Positions 1-11,149 of a stretch of DNA of 64,000 bases are shown one piece after another (the stretch's first letter is position 1; every line of letters begins with the position of its first letter). Made by a program: the position numbers and the translations under genes. The stretch is from Eublepharis macularius. Its lineage: Eukaryota > Chordata > Lepidosauria > Squamata > Eublepharidae. The stretch lies in assembly GCF_028583425.1 (NCBI RefSeq), contig NC_072793.1, positions 61,757,028 to 61,821,027 of the forward strand. Reading direction: 5' to 3'. The notes below the pieces were generated by a model. It saw nothing but the letters and a program-made list of their open reading frames with translations. It was not told the origin of the DNA and searched no databases.

Positions 1-1080
1 AAGCCAAAGTAATCAGTGCTTTATACGTTAAAACTGTGGGGATGTGGTGACCTCACAACATCACAGGAGCCAACAAATCAGCTGTCTATAGCTGGCTGTA
101 CAAATGGGCAAATGGATTTCTCCTGATCTCATTTCTGAAAAGGAGAGTGTACAAAACATGGTATGTTCTCTTGTTCACAGCATGTTTGCCATTCAAATCC
201 AGCTCTTATGGTCCATGTGATCTCAGTCATACCTTGGAGCACTCATGTCAGATCAGCCATGCAAAGGTAATTTAAGTACACTATGCTTTGAATGACATCT
301 AAAAAGAGCAGGTATTATGGCCTGTACGTGCAGAAATGCAGCCTACCTAATTTCCACGGAGACTGGTTAAACTTATTTTCCTTTTACAGCCTTGTTGCCT
401 CTTATTTATGAGCTCTTCCAAAGTTTGCTCTTTATCACAGAGCAGAAGAGTTTACCTTAACATTGCAGAGTTCATGTGGATTGTTTTTATTTCCTTTGAA
501 TTTATTTTCACTTGCAAGATCAGGTTTTCATCCTTGTTTTGTGCCCTCTGCTGCACTTTATAGCTGTTAAGTAATAAATGATTTTTATACACAGAGAGTT
601 TCAGTTAATGCAATTTCCAAGTGCTTATACTTGGTATTGTACAATATTTCAAGAAGCTTTATGGATCAGAATTTCAAAAAAACATTAAAGCACTTTCTTA
701 AAACATTCAGTTCCTACACAGCCACCCTTCATGGGACAGGCATACAAGAAAAACGACCATTTAGCAATTCTCATTGGTTCCTGCAGTTCTGCATGCTAGG
801 TAATGAGCCTGGGTTCTTTGGAAATATTCACTCTAAATGATGAATACCCTGCTTAATGGGCCCTGCAATATTCTGACCTAAAATTTTTACACAGCATTTA
901 CATGTGACACATATGAAAATTGGGGCTCACAGACTTGAAGAACAACAAATTTGGTTCCATGAACAAACCTCACTTCAAATGTGCTTGGAGCTTGTGACTA
1001 AAGTCCAAAAGAAATGTTTTGGATTCAAACACAGGTAGGTAGCAAAACATTGCAATGTATCACTTAATCTATAGGGTCAT
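1..1080. other. intergenic, nothing recognised
   Basis: AT-rich unique-looking sequence. I see no exon, repeat terminus or RNA gene here. Short open frames have no recognisable protein content. Confidence 0.5.
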
Positions 1081-1084
1081 TGCT

Positions 1085-4000
1085 CGCTATAGTAACCAGT
1101 AATTACAGAGAAGCTGCCATTAAAATCACAGGGGACTTCAACATCCATGCTGAGTGTTCAAAGTCAGGCCCAGCTCAGGAATTTATAGTTTCCCTGGCAA
1201 CCCTGGGCCTCTAGCAAATTGTGACAGGCCGGCCCTACACATGAAAGAGGCCACACCTTGGACTTAATATTTTGCACTGAGCCTTTAAGGCAAATCCTTG
1301 TTTCAGCATTGGAGGTTCGGCCTGAACCATGGCGAGACCATCATCTGCTGAAGGCAAAAGTTAATATAGCCCCAACCCACCACAAAATTGGGGGTCCAGT
1401 TAAAATGATTCTCCCACTAAGGCTCATGGATCCTTCTCGATTCCAAAATGCCTTGGGGGATTTTAAAATCCCAGACACATGCCCTGTGGTAGCTGCTGTA
1501 GGAATGTGGAATGCAAAGCTCCTTGAAGCTATTGACACCATTGCTCCTTATCGGCCACTCCAGCTCTTAGGACGGACACTAGCCCCGTGGTTCACCACAG
1601 AGCTGGCTGACAAGAAGAGGGTTGGAAGACGTTTAGAAAGGCGCTGGAGAAAAACACACAGAAGCAGATAGAATATGCTAGAGAACCCACTGGAGGACCT
1701 ATGAAGCAGAAAGGAAAGCAGCAAAGAAACATTATTTTCGGCAACTATTGCATCAGCTAGTTCACGACCATCCCAATTGTTTAAGATATCCAGATGCCTC
1801 CTAACTAGAGATGGGCACAAGCAGCAATATGAACAAAAAAAGCCACGAACAGCCCAATCTGCTGTTCGCGAACAAGCTGTTCATGAGGCCCCATGCTTAA
1901 CGAACAGGTGGTCGTTGCAAGCCTTGTTCATTGCTGTTTGTTGCTGTTTCAAACCAGACAGTCTGGCACCTGCAATCACTTCCCTTGGCAACTTAGGCTG
2001 GGATTGTCTAAACTCTGTCTGAACTCCTGCTGTTGCCCTGGAAACCCCAATCTAAGCCCAATTTAGCTTGATAGGCAGGTCTTCCTTTCAAGTGTGGAGC
2101 TCCACATTTGTTACAAGGGAGCAAAGAGCAGGGAGAACAGGGGCTCCCAGCTCTGACTTAGTTTGCAGACATTGGAGAGGGAGAGAATTGCTGTTGGCAT
2201 TTTGATGGAGAGAGTGCATTGGAGCTTGAATTTTCTTTGTGTGGTGTGGGATAGGGATCTACCCCTTCAAGTTCCAGGGCTGCTACCAGGCTCTGGGACA
2301 AGCTATTATTTATTATTGGTACCTTTCCTGCTGCCTGCTCAGGTAAGGCTTCTAGGAGTGGTGTGGTAGGGATCTACCCCTTCAAGTTCCAGGGCTGCTG
2401 CCAGGCTCCGGGGCCAAGCTAATATTTATTATTGGTACCTTTCCTGGTGCCTGCTCAGGTCAGGTTTCTGGGAGTGGTGCAGTAGGGATCTTGACTTGGA
2501 TGATGGCTGGAGGAGAGCCTGCTGGCCCCCATGAACAGCCAACCACGAACATGTTTGTGAACAGGGCCATGTTCGTGGTTGTTTGTGAGTCCCTGTTCGT
2601 GGATGGCAATGAACAACGAACATCATGTTCATTTCTTTTTCTGTTCATGCTCATCTCTACTCCTAACCCCTAAATCTGAATCTTTACAGTCCCAAGAACA
2701 GACAATTAACTGCGAGGCCTTTGCTGAGATTTTTGCTGATAAAATAGCACGAATGCGCTCTAATCTAGATGCTAGCTGCAATGCAAGTGAGATAGAAGAA
2801 ATGACAAATACACCATCCCGCTTACATTTGGACTGCTTTGAACCAATCACTATGACAGATGTTAACAAGATCTTGATGTCTATGAAAACCACTACTTGTG
2901 CACTCGATCCCTGCCCATCCTGGCTGTTAACCTCAAGTAAGGACCACATAAGTGAGCCACTGAGGTCTATTATAAATCAATCGCTAACTCAGGGCAGCTT
3001 TCCCTGACAGCTCAAACAGGCAGTTATTCGTCTGCTACTTAAAAAACCATCCCTAGACAATTCTCTAATCTGCCCTTTCTAGGCAAAGTGATTGAGAGAG
3101 CAGTAGCTGACCAACTCCAGACCTTCTTGGATAACTCTAGCGCTCTGGACCCTTTCCAATCAGGCTTTAGACCAGGGCATGGGACAGCACTAGTAGCATT
3201 AGTGGATGATCTCCATCTGAATATAGACAGACCATGCCTCCTTACTGCTTTCATTGGATCTGTTTGCAGCCTTTGATACAGTAGACCATGCCATCCTGTT
3301 GAGGAATTTAGAAACAGAAGTGAGCATCAAAGGATGTACCCTGGACTGATTTAAATAGTTTCTCTTGGAGCAGACTTAAAGGGTTGCCGTTGAAGATCAG
3401 CTATCTCCAGAATGGGAACTATCTTGTGGGGTTCTGCAGGGCGCAGTCTTGTTTCCCGTGTTATTCAACCTCTATGTAATGCCTTTAGGAGAACTCATTC
3501 GCAGCTATGGAGTTGGATGTCATCAATATGCAGATGACACCCAACTCTATATCTCACTATCCAGGTCCCCACAGGATGCAGTAGGAATCTTAGATCGCTG
3601 CCTGACAGCTGTGGTGAAATGGTTGAAAAACAGCAAATTGAAATTGAACCCAGACAAGACTGAAGTGATGCTTGTTGGAAAGGCAGAGATCTTGAAGAAC
3701 ATTGTACTTCCCACTTTCGATGGAGTTTGTCTGACCCTTACAGACTCAGTGAAGAGCCTAGGGCTTATACTGGATCCAGCGTTATTATCAGAAAAACAAG
3801 TTAAGGCAGCTGCAAAAAATGCTTTCTACAACCTCACTCTAGCCTGGAAGATGGCTTCTTATCTTGACACTGCTGACCTGGCCACTTGGATCCACGCAAT
3901 GGTAACATCACGTTACTATTGTAATGCTCTAGGTCTCCTATCTAAGTTAACTAGGAGGGTTCCAATTAGTGCAAAATGCTGCAGCTCGACTGTTATCAGG

Positions 4001-4735
4001 AGCAAGCAGGAGCACAAACATCACTCCCATCCTACAGTCGCTCCACTGGCTACCCATCTTTATCATGCTCAGTTCAAGGTATCAGTTACTACATACAAAG
4101 TTCTTCATGGCTTTGGTCCAGCATACCTACGGGACCACCTCCCTCCCTATGTTCCTCCACAGCAGCTTCACTCATCTGAACAGGGTCCTCTGCAAGTACC
4201 AGGCTGCACACAAGTGAAGTCAGCAGCAGCCTGTACACGGGCTTTCTCTGTGGTGGCCCTTATCCCGTGGAGTGGCCTGCCTGGGGAGGTCAGGGGAGCC
4301 CCCACTCTCCTGGCTTTCCATAAACGATGCAAAACCGAACTATTCAAAAAGGCTTTTTACTCAAATGGGAGGGCTGTATTGTAGGGATGGGGTCTCAGAT
4401 GCTTCACTAACGAGTTGGGGATCATAGACTTCATCACTATTTTTGCCTTATATATTATCTGCTGTTTTAAATATGTACTCTTATGTACAACCAGCGCTCC
4501 ATGTTGTCTAATGTTAATCCTAGAATTGATTATGTTTTGCTCCAGTATTTTTTCTACTCTGTCTTGGATCCTTGCTAATGCTATGTCTTTTAAACTTATA
4601 TCTGTTTACCTTATAGTATTGTATTGAAATGTACTTGATACTGATTGTATTAACCTCATACTGTGTAATCCGCCTTGAGTCTCAGTGAGAAAGGCTGACT
4701 ATAAATGATGTAAATAAATAAATAAGCAAGCAAGC
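1085..4735 (+). mobile_element. L2-like LINE, 5'-truncated, split by a hAT element
   Basis: This is a non-LTR retrotransposon copy that codes, in broken frames, for the end of an APE endonuclease and a reverse transcriptase. The GDFN-H endonuclease motif lies near 1135-1155. Residues resembling the endonuclease-RT linker follow to about 1670. After the hAT insertion at 1806-2659 the RT resumes. The RT catalytic block QYADDTQLYISL lies at about 3524-3559 in a 311-codon open stretch (3449-4384). That stretch continues into the C-terminal part with YKVLHGFGPAYLRD and a FSVVAL-PWSGLP motif. The 3' end is AT-rich, carries TGTAATCCGCCTTGAGTCTC, and finishes in AAATAAATA and a GCAA microsatellite. 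L2/CR1-group membership is inferred from these motifs. The long open RT stretch suggests a fairly young copy. Confidence 0.85.
1806..2659. mobile_element. non-autonomous hAT DNA transposon inside the L2-like LINE
   Basis: The element is 854 bp and starts TAGAGATGGGCA and ends TGCTCATCTCTA, which are imperfect terminal inverted repeats. It is flanked by a perfect 8-bp target duplication CTCCTAAC at 1798-1805 and 2660-2667. TAGRGATG termini with an 8-bp duplication are hallmarks of the hAT superfamily. No transposase frame is visible. The inside near both ends is rich in GTTCGTGNNC/GAACA motifs, many as short inverted repeats, which may be subterminal transposase sites. It contains a near-duplicate of about 120 bp (CTACCCCTTCAAGTTCCAGG at about 2261 and 2372). 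It must be younger than the LINE it interrupts. Confidence 0.92.
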
Positions 4736-4748
4736 AAGCAAGCAAGCA
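4720..4748. repeat. GCAA/AAAT microsatellite at the LINE 3' end
   Basis: Tandem AAATA units pass into six or seven GCAA units directly at the 3' end of the L2-like LINE. The microsatellite probably grew out of the LINE tail. Confidence 0.9.
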
Positions 4749-4749
4749 T

Positions 4750-5555
4750 GGAAGGTCTTGTCTGCTGAAACATCGATTAGGTGCAGCCATAGAGTTGCCA
4801 CCTTTCAGCTATCCTCTATAGCTATGCCTTTAAGAACACCTTTGGCATTAATGGGTGAAGGGCTACATACTCCCCAAGGAAGCTGCCTTTAAGAGCTGTT
4901 TCTGTGTTCAGAAGTTAGGTGGCTAGCTACTACAAGTAGATCTTTGTTGGTGTTGCAGTTGTAGAATACTCTGCAGAGATATTTGGCTGGTCTCTACTTT
5001 GATTTTTTTGAGGTACCAGGTAAACACAATTTTATTTTCCCAAGTATGTAGTAACCTCTATTAGTAATATGAGTTCTCTGTCAGTTACTCTCAGGGACTC
5101 ATATAAAAGAAAACAAGAAGCAATTACATAAACATATAAAAGCATATAGACAATAAATAAGGCATGAATTAGGGTAAGATCATATAATACTTAAGTTCCT
5201 TTTTGCAGTCCACAATCTGCACTGATTGCTGAATTAGCCTCATGATCAGCTGAAACTTAATTGGGATCAGGCCCAATAGAATATAACACAAAACCAAGAA
5301 TTCAACCAGTGTATAACCCCCTACAATATTCATCTTTGAAAATCCCCCTTTACTCCACACTGACCTGCATCAAGGTGTACAGAGCTTACGAGATGTCCTG
5401 AGAGTGAGTTCTTTGTCAGCTGGTATCTCTGGAATATGTGAAGCTCCATTCCACACAACCCACCCAAGATTTTAAAGGGCAAAATACTGCCCTGACTGAC
5501 TGCTGCTACCCAGGGCCTACTGAATTCTGTACACCTGTCTGTTACTACAAGAACT
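4750..5555. other. intergenic, nothing firm recognised
   Basis: No host exon or clear repeat terminus is seen. The first part could be an old repeat, but I cannot name it. Confidence 0.4.
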
Positions 5556-5557
5556 GG

Positions 5558-5746
5558 CAGGGTAACCAGCCTCCTGGTAGTGCTTGGAGTTCTCCCAGAA
5601 TTATAACTGTTCTCCAGACTATAGAGATCCATTCCTGGAGCAGATGGCTGCTTCAGAGGGTGGATTCTATGGCATCACATCTCCAGTGACTTGAGCTTCC
5701 TCCACTCAAAACTCCAGGAATTTCTTAAGCTGGAGTTGTCATCTTT
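5558..5746 (-). mobile_element. degraded copy of the TAGGGTTGCCAACTCC MITE family
   Basis: Read on the - strand it shows the same order of blocks as the better preserved copy at 8256-8478: CAACTCCAG-type terminus, AAATTCCTGGAG, GTGATGCCATAGAATCCACC, GCAGCCAT and GGAGAACAGTTATAATTC. The termini are too decayed to define a target duplication, so the ends are approximate. Confidence 0.6.
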
Positions 5747-5749
5747 AAG

Positions 5750-6238
5750 CTCAGGACAGGCTGTCCTCCCCATGTTCACTCTCACATTCTCAGATACATA
5801 CATACTTCAGACAGATACATACTCAGTTCCAGGGCTGAGGTCTGTTTTCTTGCATCTGATACACTTGGGTCAAGGGGATGCAAGAAAACTGGCTTTTAGG
5901 AAGCCTGTTTTCTGATGTTTAATTCCATTCAAGTTCTCTGTACATTCTTTTGCACCTTCATGCCTTTCAATAATACTTCTTTGCTGAGTCAGAGATATTG
6001 ATGACTAAGGATGTACTCTGAACTGGTGTTTTAGAACTACTGCAGTGTTTAAGGAAATCACTCCTGTGGAAATTTTGCTCGAACCATTGCCAGTGTTAAA
6101 ATCTAGGCCACAAGCTCTTCACATAGACAATCAGAGATTGTGAAGTGGAGGTAATTTCCTTACATTGGTTCATTAAGGTGATTTTGTGAATGTGGGTTGC
6201 CACCAAAGATTATAGGATCATATTCACATGGAAACATG
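5750..6238. other. intergenic, nothing recognised
   Basis: No coding or repeat signature was recognised in this AT-rich segment. Confidence 0.4.
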
Positions 6239-6705
6239 GACAGGGCCAGATCGATGGGGTGGGTGGGCAGGGTTGTAGTCTGCCCCCGGCACCGCCAATG
6301 AGGGGGCACCGGGCGCAGTTGCCAGCCGTGGGAGCATGCCTGGGGAAAGGGGAAAGGTGAACGGCGCGGGCCGCCTCCCAGCCACCCACGCTGCCTTTTG
6401 TCTTTCCTGCAGGACAAGGGGCGTCCGGCTTACGGGAAAGGCAAAAGGAAGCACGAGTGGCTGGGAGGCCACCTGCGCCGTTCGCCTTTCCCCAGGACAA
6501 GGGGCGTGCGGCAAGCTAGCCACCCCTTGTCCTGCGGGGCAGGTGAACGGAGCGGGCAGCCTCCAAGCCGCTTGTGCTGCCGCCAGCTCTGCAGTGCACC
6601 GGGACAGCTGGCTTGCCGCGGGGGCAGGGGGGGCGCCCCAGCGTGATGACGTCACAGGAGTGACATCATCACGCAAGCGCCAGGAGCGCACGCGCGCGTG
6701 TAGAG
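6239..6705. repeat. GC- and CpG-rich foldback segment, probably a DNA transposon relic
   Basis: An abrupt GC-rich block in AT-rich surroundings. It starts with CAGGGCCAGATCGATGGGG, which resembles the CAGGGCC ends of some hAT-Tip100 elements, but no matching right end was found. Arms at 6339-6411 and 6433-6496 are imperfect inverted copies (cctggggaaag, gaacggcgc, cctcccagccac) with a loop of about 21 bp. A third, direct partial copy (GGTGAACGGAGCGGGCAG) lies at about 6541-6582. Long overlapping open frames here are a product of GC richness, not evidence of genes. It could also act as a CpG island, but no exon adjoins it. Confidence 0.55.
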
Positions 6706-7099
6706 TAACAACAGAGCTTGAATCTTTTGCCCCATGAAGCTGCGCAATTTAAGTGTGCTGTCACTTTAACAAATGGGCACTGCTTCCTGGTGTCAGTAAT
6801 ACAACACCTTGTGAAAGAGTTGAGGAAACATGCAAAGTACATCCCATAACCTTTTTCTTACTCACTCTTCTGGGGCAACTTGCTCCTGTAACGTCGCTGT
6901 CCCAGTACATAACGTTCATTTGCTTCTCTGCATTCCTTACTATGTTTCAAAAACCACAGGAATGTTAGATGCTTTCCTTTTAAAATTACTGTGACTTGCA
7001 GAAGCTGGAAGGAAGTATTTCTCTCCCTTTCCACATAGCTGCTTATCGCTGTCCTCTCTATGAGCTCACCTCAGCTTTCATAATACCTCAGACAGCTTT
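6706..7099. other. intergenic, nothing recognised
   Basis: No feature recognised between the GC-rich foldback and the next LINE/SINE tail. Confidence 0.4.
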
Positions 7100-7104
7100 A
7101 AAAG

Positions 7105-7262
7105 CTGAAGAATTATTTATTTTATTTATTTTATTTGTATTTCAATTTATATACCGCCCATCCCCAGGGGCTCTGGGCGGTGAACAGTTAAAATCGATAA
7201 AAACAAGAACTAAAATCAACATACAAACAATAAAACAAATTAAAACTGGTTCCCCACGATAG
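7105..7262 (-). mobile_element. LINE/SINE 3' tail, antisense
   Basis: TTATTTATTTTATTTATTTT followed by TATATACCGCCCATCCCCAG and a purine/AT tail is the reverse complement of a retroposon 3' end (CTGGGCGGTATATAAAT then AAATAAATA). Similar tails end the L2-like copies in this window. The 5' part is missing. Confidence 0.65.
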
Positions 7263-7264
7263 CA

Positions 7265-7825
7265 GAACCCAATTGTATCAATTGCTCATTGGCTGGAATC
7301 TTTGGCATCACAAAACCCACTCTGAATTCTTGGAGTGATTTTGCATTATTTTAAAAATGGATTTTACTTCATTAGAAAATCCTAAGGAGACAAATTAAGA
7401 TTTCTGCAAATAACTGTGTGGTGCTTTAAAATAAAGGACTGAAGCCAGGCATCTGAAGCCCAGGGAGGCGAAACTCATGACTGAATCACGGTCGGAACCA
7501 TTGGTCAATGTGTTTGTATTTATATGACAAAGATTAGAAGAGGCTGGGTTCAGTCCATGGAAGCAACATGTATGGTAGTGTGTGCAACCACTGTTGTCTG
7601 TTGGCATGCAGTAACACCAATGTGCCATTTTTTTAAAAAAATGGTGGGGAGGGAACTACTTAGTTTTTATACTATAGCATTGCAACTGCTGGTCACTGAG
7701 GAGTCACTGTTGAACTCTGAAGGAGTCCTGTATCCCAGTTAACAGCCAGAGATTTGGGGGAAGAGATCAAGGATCTGGATGTTTGCAGTGTAAGACTGTT
7801 CCTAAAAGATGATGTGCCGTCTCAG
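7265..7825. other. intergenic, nothing recognised
   Basis: No exon or repeat signature recognised. Confidence 0.4.
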
Positions 7826-8255
7826 GAAGGCAATTTTTTTTGTTAGAAAATTTGTATGCCTCCTCTCTAGACTGCCTCAAAAGAAAAACAGAAAAAATAG
7901 AGTGAAGCAAACAGTAAAATCAATGACATCATAAATCACATCAAAGAACAAATAGAAATGAAATCAATTAAAACATGTCAATAAAAAAACTTCAAGCTAG
8001 GAGTTGACCATAAGGCAGCTAAAAAAGCTAGAACCCCATATTTAAAAGTTTGGGTAAAGAGAAAAGTTTTGGCCTGGCATCTAAATGAGAGTAAGGTAGA
8101 AGGGAAGGACACTCGAAAGGCTAGGTGCCACCACTGAAAAAGCTCTATCGCTGGTTGCATGCATCTTGCCTCTGCAGGTGGGGGTGAGCACAGAGACCAT
8201 GGCTTAAGAAGACGATCTCAGCTGGTAGGCTGGACAATATGGGAGGGTCTTTCAA

Positions 8256-8478
8256 TAGGATTGCCAACTCCAGGTTGGGAAATTCCTGGAAATTTGGGGG
8301 GGGGGGAGAGCCTGAGAAGGGTGGAGTTTGGGGAGGGAAAGGACCTCAGCGGGATATAATTCCACAGAGTCCACTCTCCAAAGCAGCCATTTTCTCTAGG
8401 GGAACTGAACTCTGTTGTCTGGAGATCAGTTGTAATTCCAGGAGATAGCCAGGCCCCACCTGGAAGTTGGCAAGCCTA
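8256..8478 (+). mobile_element. hAT-type MITE, 223 bp
   Basis: Termini TAGGATTGCCAACTCC and GGCAAGCCTA are imperfect inverted repeats. A perfect 8-bp target duplication TCTTTCAA flanks it (8248-8255 and 8479-8486). No coding capacity is present. It carries a run of G residues near 8297-8307. The 8-bp duplication places it with hAT-type transposons. It sits inside an antisense L2-like LINE and so is younger than it. Confidence 0.88.
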
Positions 8479-8690
8479 TCTTTCAAGTACATTGGTCCCA
8501 AGCTGTTTAGGGCCTTAAAAGTAAGGCTGTTTGAATTGTGCCTGGAAACAGATGGGCAACCAATGTAGACCATTCACCATGGGGGTGATATATTCCTTCC
8601 CTGTATCTGAACCAACAACTTGGCTGCCCCATTCTGTCAGCTGAAATTTCCAACCAGTTTTCAAAGGCAGCCCCACATCAAACACATTAC

Positions 8691-8978
8691 TAGGGATGCC
8701 AGGACTCCAACTATAGCAGGAGACCTCCTGGCATCCCTGTCCTTTGCCTAAAGCACCAGCATGAGCAAATGGGGCAGAGAAAGAGAGTGTGTTCTGGTGT
8801 CGTGTCAGCGCACTGATGTCCTTTACAGTAAAAACCAGGCGCTAGCATGCTAGAGCGTCCAAAGATGTCACTTTTGATTTTGACCTGAAATAACATCAGC
8901 ACACCAGTGCACCACTGGTGTGCCAGACCCTGCCACTAAATGTATCCTTGGGTTGCTAGCTGGGGCCTGGCAACCCTA
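8691..8978. mobile_element. second hAT-type MITE, 288 bp
   Basis: Starts TAGGGATGCCAGG and ends CCTGGCAACCCTA. Flanks CACATTAC (8683-8690) and CACATTGC (8979-8986) match at 7 of 8 positions, an 8-bp target duplication with one change. It interrupts the same antisense LINE as the MITE at 8256-8478 and shares its TAGGGTTGCCA-type ends, but the inside is unrelated. Confidence 0.82.
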
Positions 8979-9326
8979 CACATTGCAGTAATCTAACATG
9001 GATGTGATCAGAACGTGGGTCACTGTGTTCAGGTCACTCTTTTGAAGGAAGGGCTGTAGCTGGTATATCAGCCAAAATTGGCAAAAGGTCTTACATGCCA
9101 CTGAGAAGATGTGAGCCTCCAATCACAGGCTAGGATCCAGCAATACCCTAAGCTATGAACCTACTCTTTCCAGTAGGACAGACTGATTCCTGAGTCTTTG
9201 TGCATCTTTGGCACTGAAAGGATTGAGTTTCAGTTTATTGGCCCTCATCTATCCCATTACCTTCTCCAGACATCTGTTTTGGTGGATTTTGTCCGGGGGG
9301 TGGGGGCACCACACTATGGGTCTTTA

Positions 9327-9618
9327 ATAAAGGTAAAGGTAGTCCCCTGTGCAAACACCAAGTCATTACTGACTCATGGGGGGACATCACATAGCAACGT
9401 TTTCTTGGCAGACTTTTTTACGGGGTGGTTTGCCATTGCCTTCCCCAGTCATCTACACTTTACCCCCAGGAAACTGACTACTCATTTTACCAACCTCGAA
9501 AGGATGGAAGGCTGAGTCAACCTTGAGCCGGGTACCTGAACCCAGCTTCCGCTGGGATCGAACTCAGGTCGTGAGCAGAGCTTGGGCTGCAGTACTGTAG
9601 CTTACCACTCTGCACCAC
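9327..9618 (-). mobile_element. tRNA-derived SINE (family A)
   Basis: On the - strand a tRNA-like head (TGGTGCAGAGTGGTAAG A-box region and GAGTTCGATCC B-box region, near 9555-9615) is followed by the body with GGGGAAGGCAATGGCAAACC and an ACCTTTACCTTTA 3' end. The direct repeat GGGTCTTTA at 9318-9326 and 9619-9627 is the target duplication. The same family recurs at 55857-56155 and 62567-62857. Confidence 0.88.
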
Positions 9619-9629
9619 GGGTCTTTAGC

Positions 9630-10865
9630 AGGGGTTCCAAAAACCCTCCAAACTGGATTCAGTCCTACAAGGACTGGAGGAAATTGCTATCAGACCTAGG
9701 ATTACCAATGTCATGGTGGGATCTGGAGTTCTTCCAGAATTACAAGAAGGGCCTGGAACCAGTGCATTCCTACTAATTGACTGGCAAGTGCCAAAAAAGC
9801 CTATTTAAAGATTTCCCTTGAACCCAATTATTATTCCTGTAATTTGCTGGATGAAACTTCCCTCTTTATCTACCTCATTAAAGCACTTTCTGCTCTGTGT
9901 CAGAGTGGTTGTTGGAACCCACCAGAGTTGCTATAGAAGCTACTAGCTCTGAGATGCCTTCAACACCTGCCTCAGATCTTATCTGCACAAGGAAGCTTCT
10001 AATTTGCATCAACATTACACCCAAGTGACCAACACATTGATTCTAAATCCATTACATGCAGAAATGTTCAGTCAAAATCAGTGAATCCACTATCAAGTAA
10101 AGTGGAATGCAACTTGCTATAATATGTTACATTAAAAAGAATGTACTTAAAAGCACCTCTAAGCTGTAAACATTTACGTATAAGTCACCCACAGCTTGAT
10201 ATAATAGTGTCTGTTTATTTGCCCTGGGCTGTATGAGAAGGGTCACTGGGGAGATCTCAACAATGAAATGAAATTTGAAACCGGGAGCACTGAAGGATTG
10301 AACGAGCAGATTTTTGGTCACACAGAATAAATATCAGCTTCTGTTTGTTCTACAAATAACAAAGAAACCATGCAGTTCTTATCTGAATGATATGATTTAC
10401 ATTTAATGTTGAACTTCTTTCACCTTCAGAGTTTGTGTGTTATGTGACACAATGTCCTTGTCAGCAGTGGGAGGTTCTGTTTCGTACCATGGGTAGTCAT
10501 AACCTTTCTGTGCTGTTAATTGCCTTCGTAAACTAACTCTTCATAAATGTCCTATGGGAAATGGCAGATTTTTCAGTTTCACAAACTGTGCGTGCTTCTA
10601 CTGTACTTTTAGTGGGTAAGCAATGCTGTTTATTAGGCTGTTTGACCCTTCAGAATCTGGAGAAAGCCATTTATCTTCACAATACTGCACAACAAACACA
10701 AATGCAGATAGCAGTTATCTCTCTAACTTATAGTAATTATTACTGCTCCTTTATACTGACAGATCCCTCACCTGTAGCACTGCCAACTGTCAACTGATCT
10801 GTTGGAATTGTGCAGACCAATGTGGAAACACACTATTGTATATCCTTTAAACCTGTAAGATCTTT
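9630..10865. other. intergenic, nothing firm recognised
   Basis: No exon found. A few GGATT/CTGGAG-like words near 9640-9760 hint at an old MITE, but not enough to call. Confidence 0.4.
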
Positions 10866-10870
10866 AGAGT

Positions 10871-10951
10871 TCAATCCTAAGAAAAGTTACGTCCTTCTAA
10901 GCCCATTGAAGTCAATGGGCTTAGAAGAGTGTAACTCTTCTTAGAATTGCA
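10871..10951. repeat. 80-bp palindromic MITE, copy 1
   Basis: Near-perfect palindrome: TCAATCCTAAG at the left, CTTAGAATTGCA at the right, with CTTCTAAGCCCATTGA / TCAATGGGCTTAGAAG around the centre. The same family is at 10986-11064. It is too short to code and is probably a non-autonomous DNA element. Confidence 0.8.
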
Positions 10952-10985
10952 CTGATACTGTCTTTCACAGCCTGAGTCTTATCAG

Positions 10986-11064
10986 TGCAATCCTAAGCAG
11001 AATTACTCCAGTCTGTCCCCATTAATTTCAATGGGCTTAGACTGGAGTAACTCTGCTTAGGATC
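10986..11064. repeat. 80-bp palindromic MITE, copy 2
   Basis: Palindrome with TGCAATCCTAAGCAG at the left and CTGCTTAGGATC at the right. It belongs to the family of copy 1, only about 35 bp away. The two arms match well, but its centre differs from copy 1 in several places. Confidence 0.8.
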
Positions 11065-11148
11065 AAAAGATTTGGGTCCAGTAGCCCCTTAAAGACCAAC
11101 TAGATTTCCAGGGTATGAGCCTTCAAGAGTCAAAGTTCCCTTTGTCTG
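11065..11148 (-). repeat. partial copy of the GTCCAGTAGCACC foldback-retroposon family
   Basis: The block order GGTCCAGTAGCCCCTTAAAG, ACCAACTAGATTT, ATGAGCCTTCAAGAGTCAAAG and CCTTTGTCTGAC matches one arm of the elements at 26868-27106 and 39356-39567. Only one arm is present. Confidence 0.65.
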
Positions 11149-11149
11149 A

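Larger units (their letters stand above)
7830..9315 (-). mobile_element. antisense L2-like LINE 3' part carrying two nested MITEs
   Basis: On the - strand, frames give LSFRCQAKTFLFTQTF (about 8045-8100) and LTFKALNSLGPMYLKD (about 8495-8540), typical of the C-terminal end of L2-like RT proteins. 8990-9310 continues the same antisense LINE with text such as CATTGCAGTAATCTAACATG. The copy is interrupted by 8256-8478 and 8691-8978. Its 3' end is near 7830. Frames are broken throughout. Confidence 0.7.

Noticed and set aside
3449-4384. 311-codon open frame as a host gene
   Set aside because: It carries QYADDTQLY and other LINE RT motifs and continues into a LINE 3' end, so it is part of a retrotransposon.
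6210-6737. Long overlapping open frames in the GC-rich block
   Set aside because: All frames are open at once because of GC richness and foldback repeats; no domain is recognisable.
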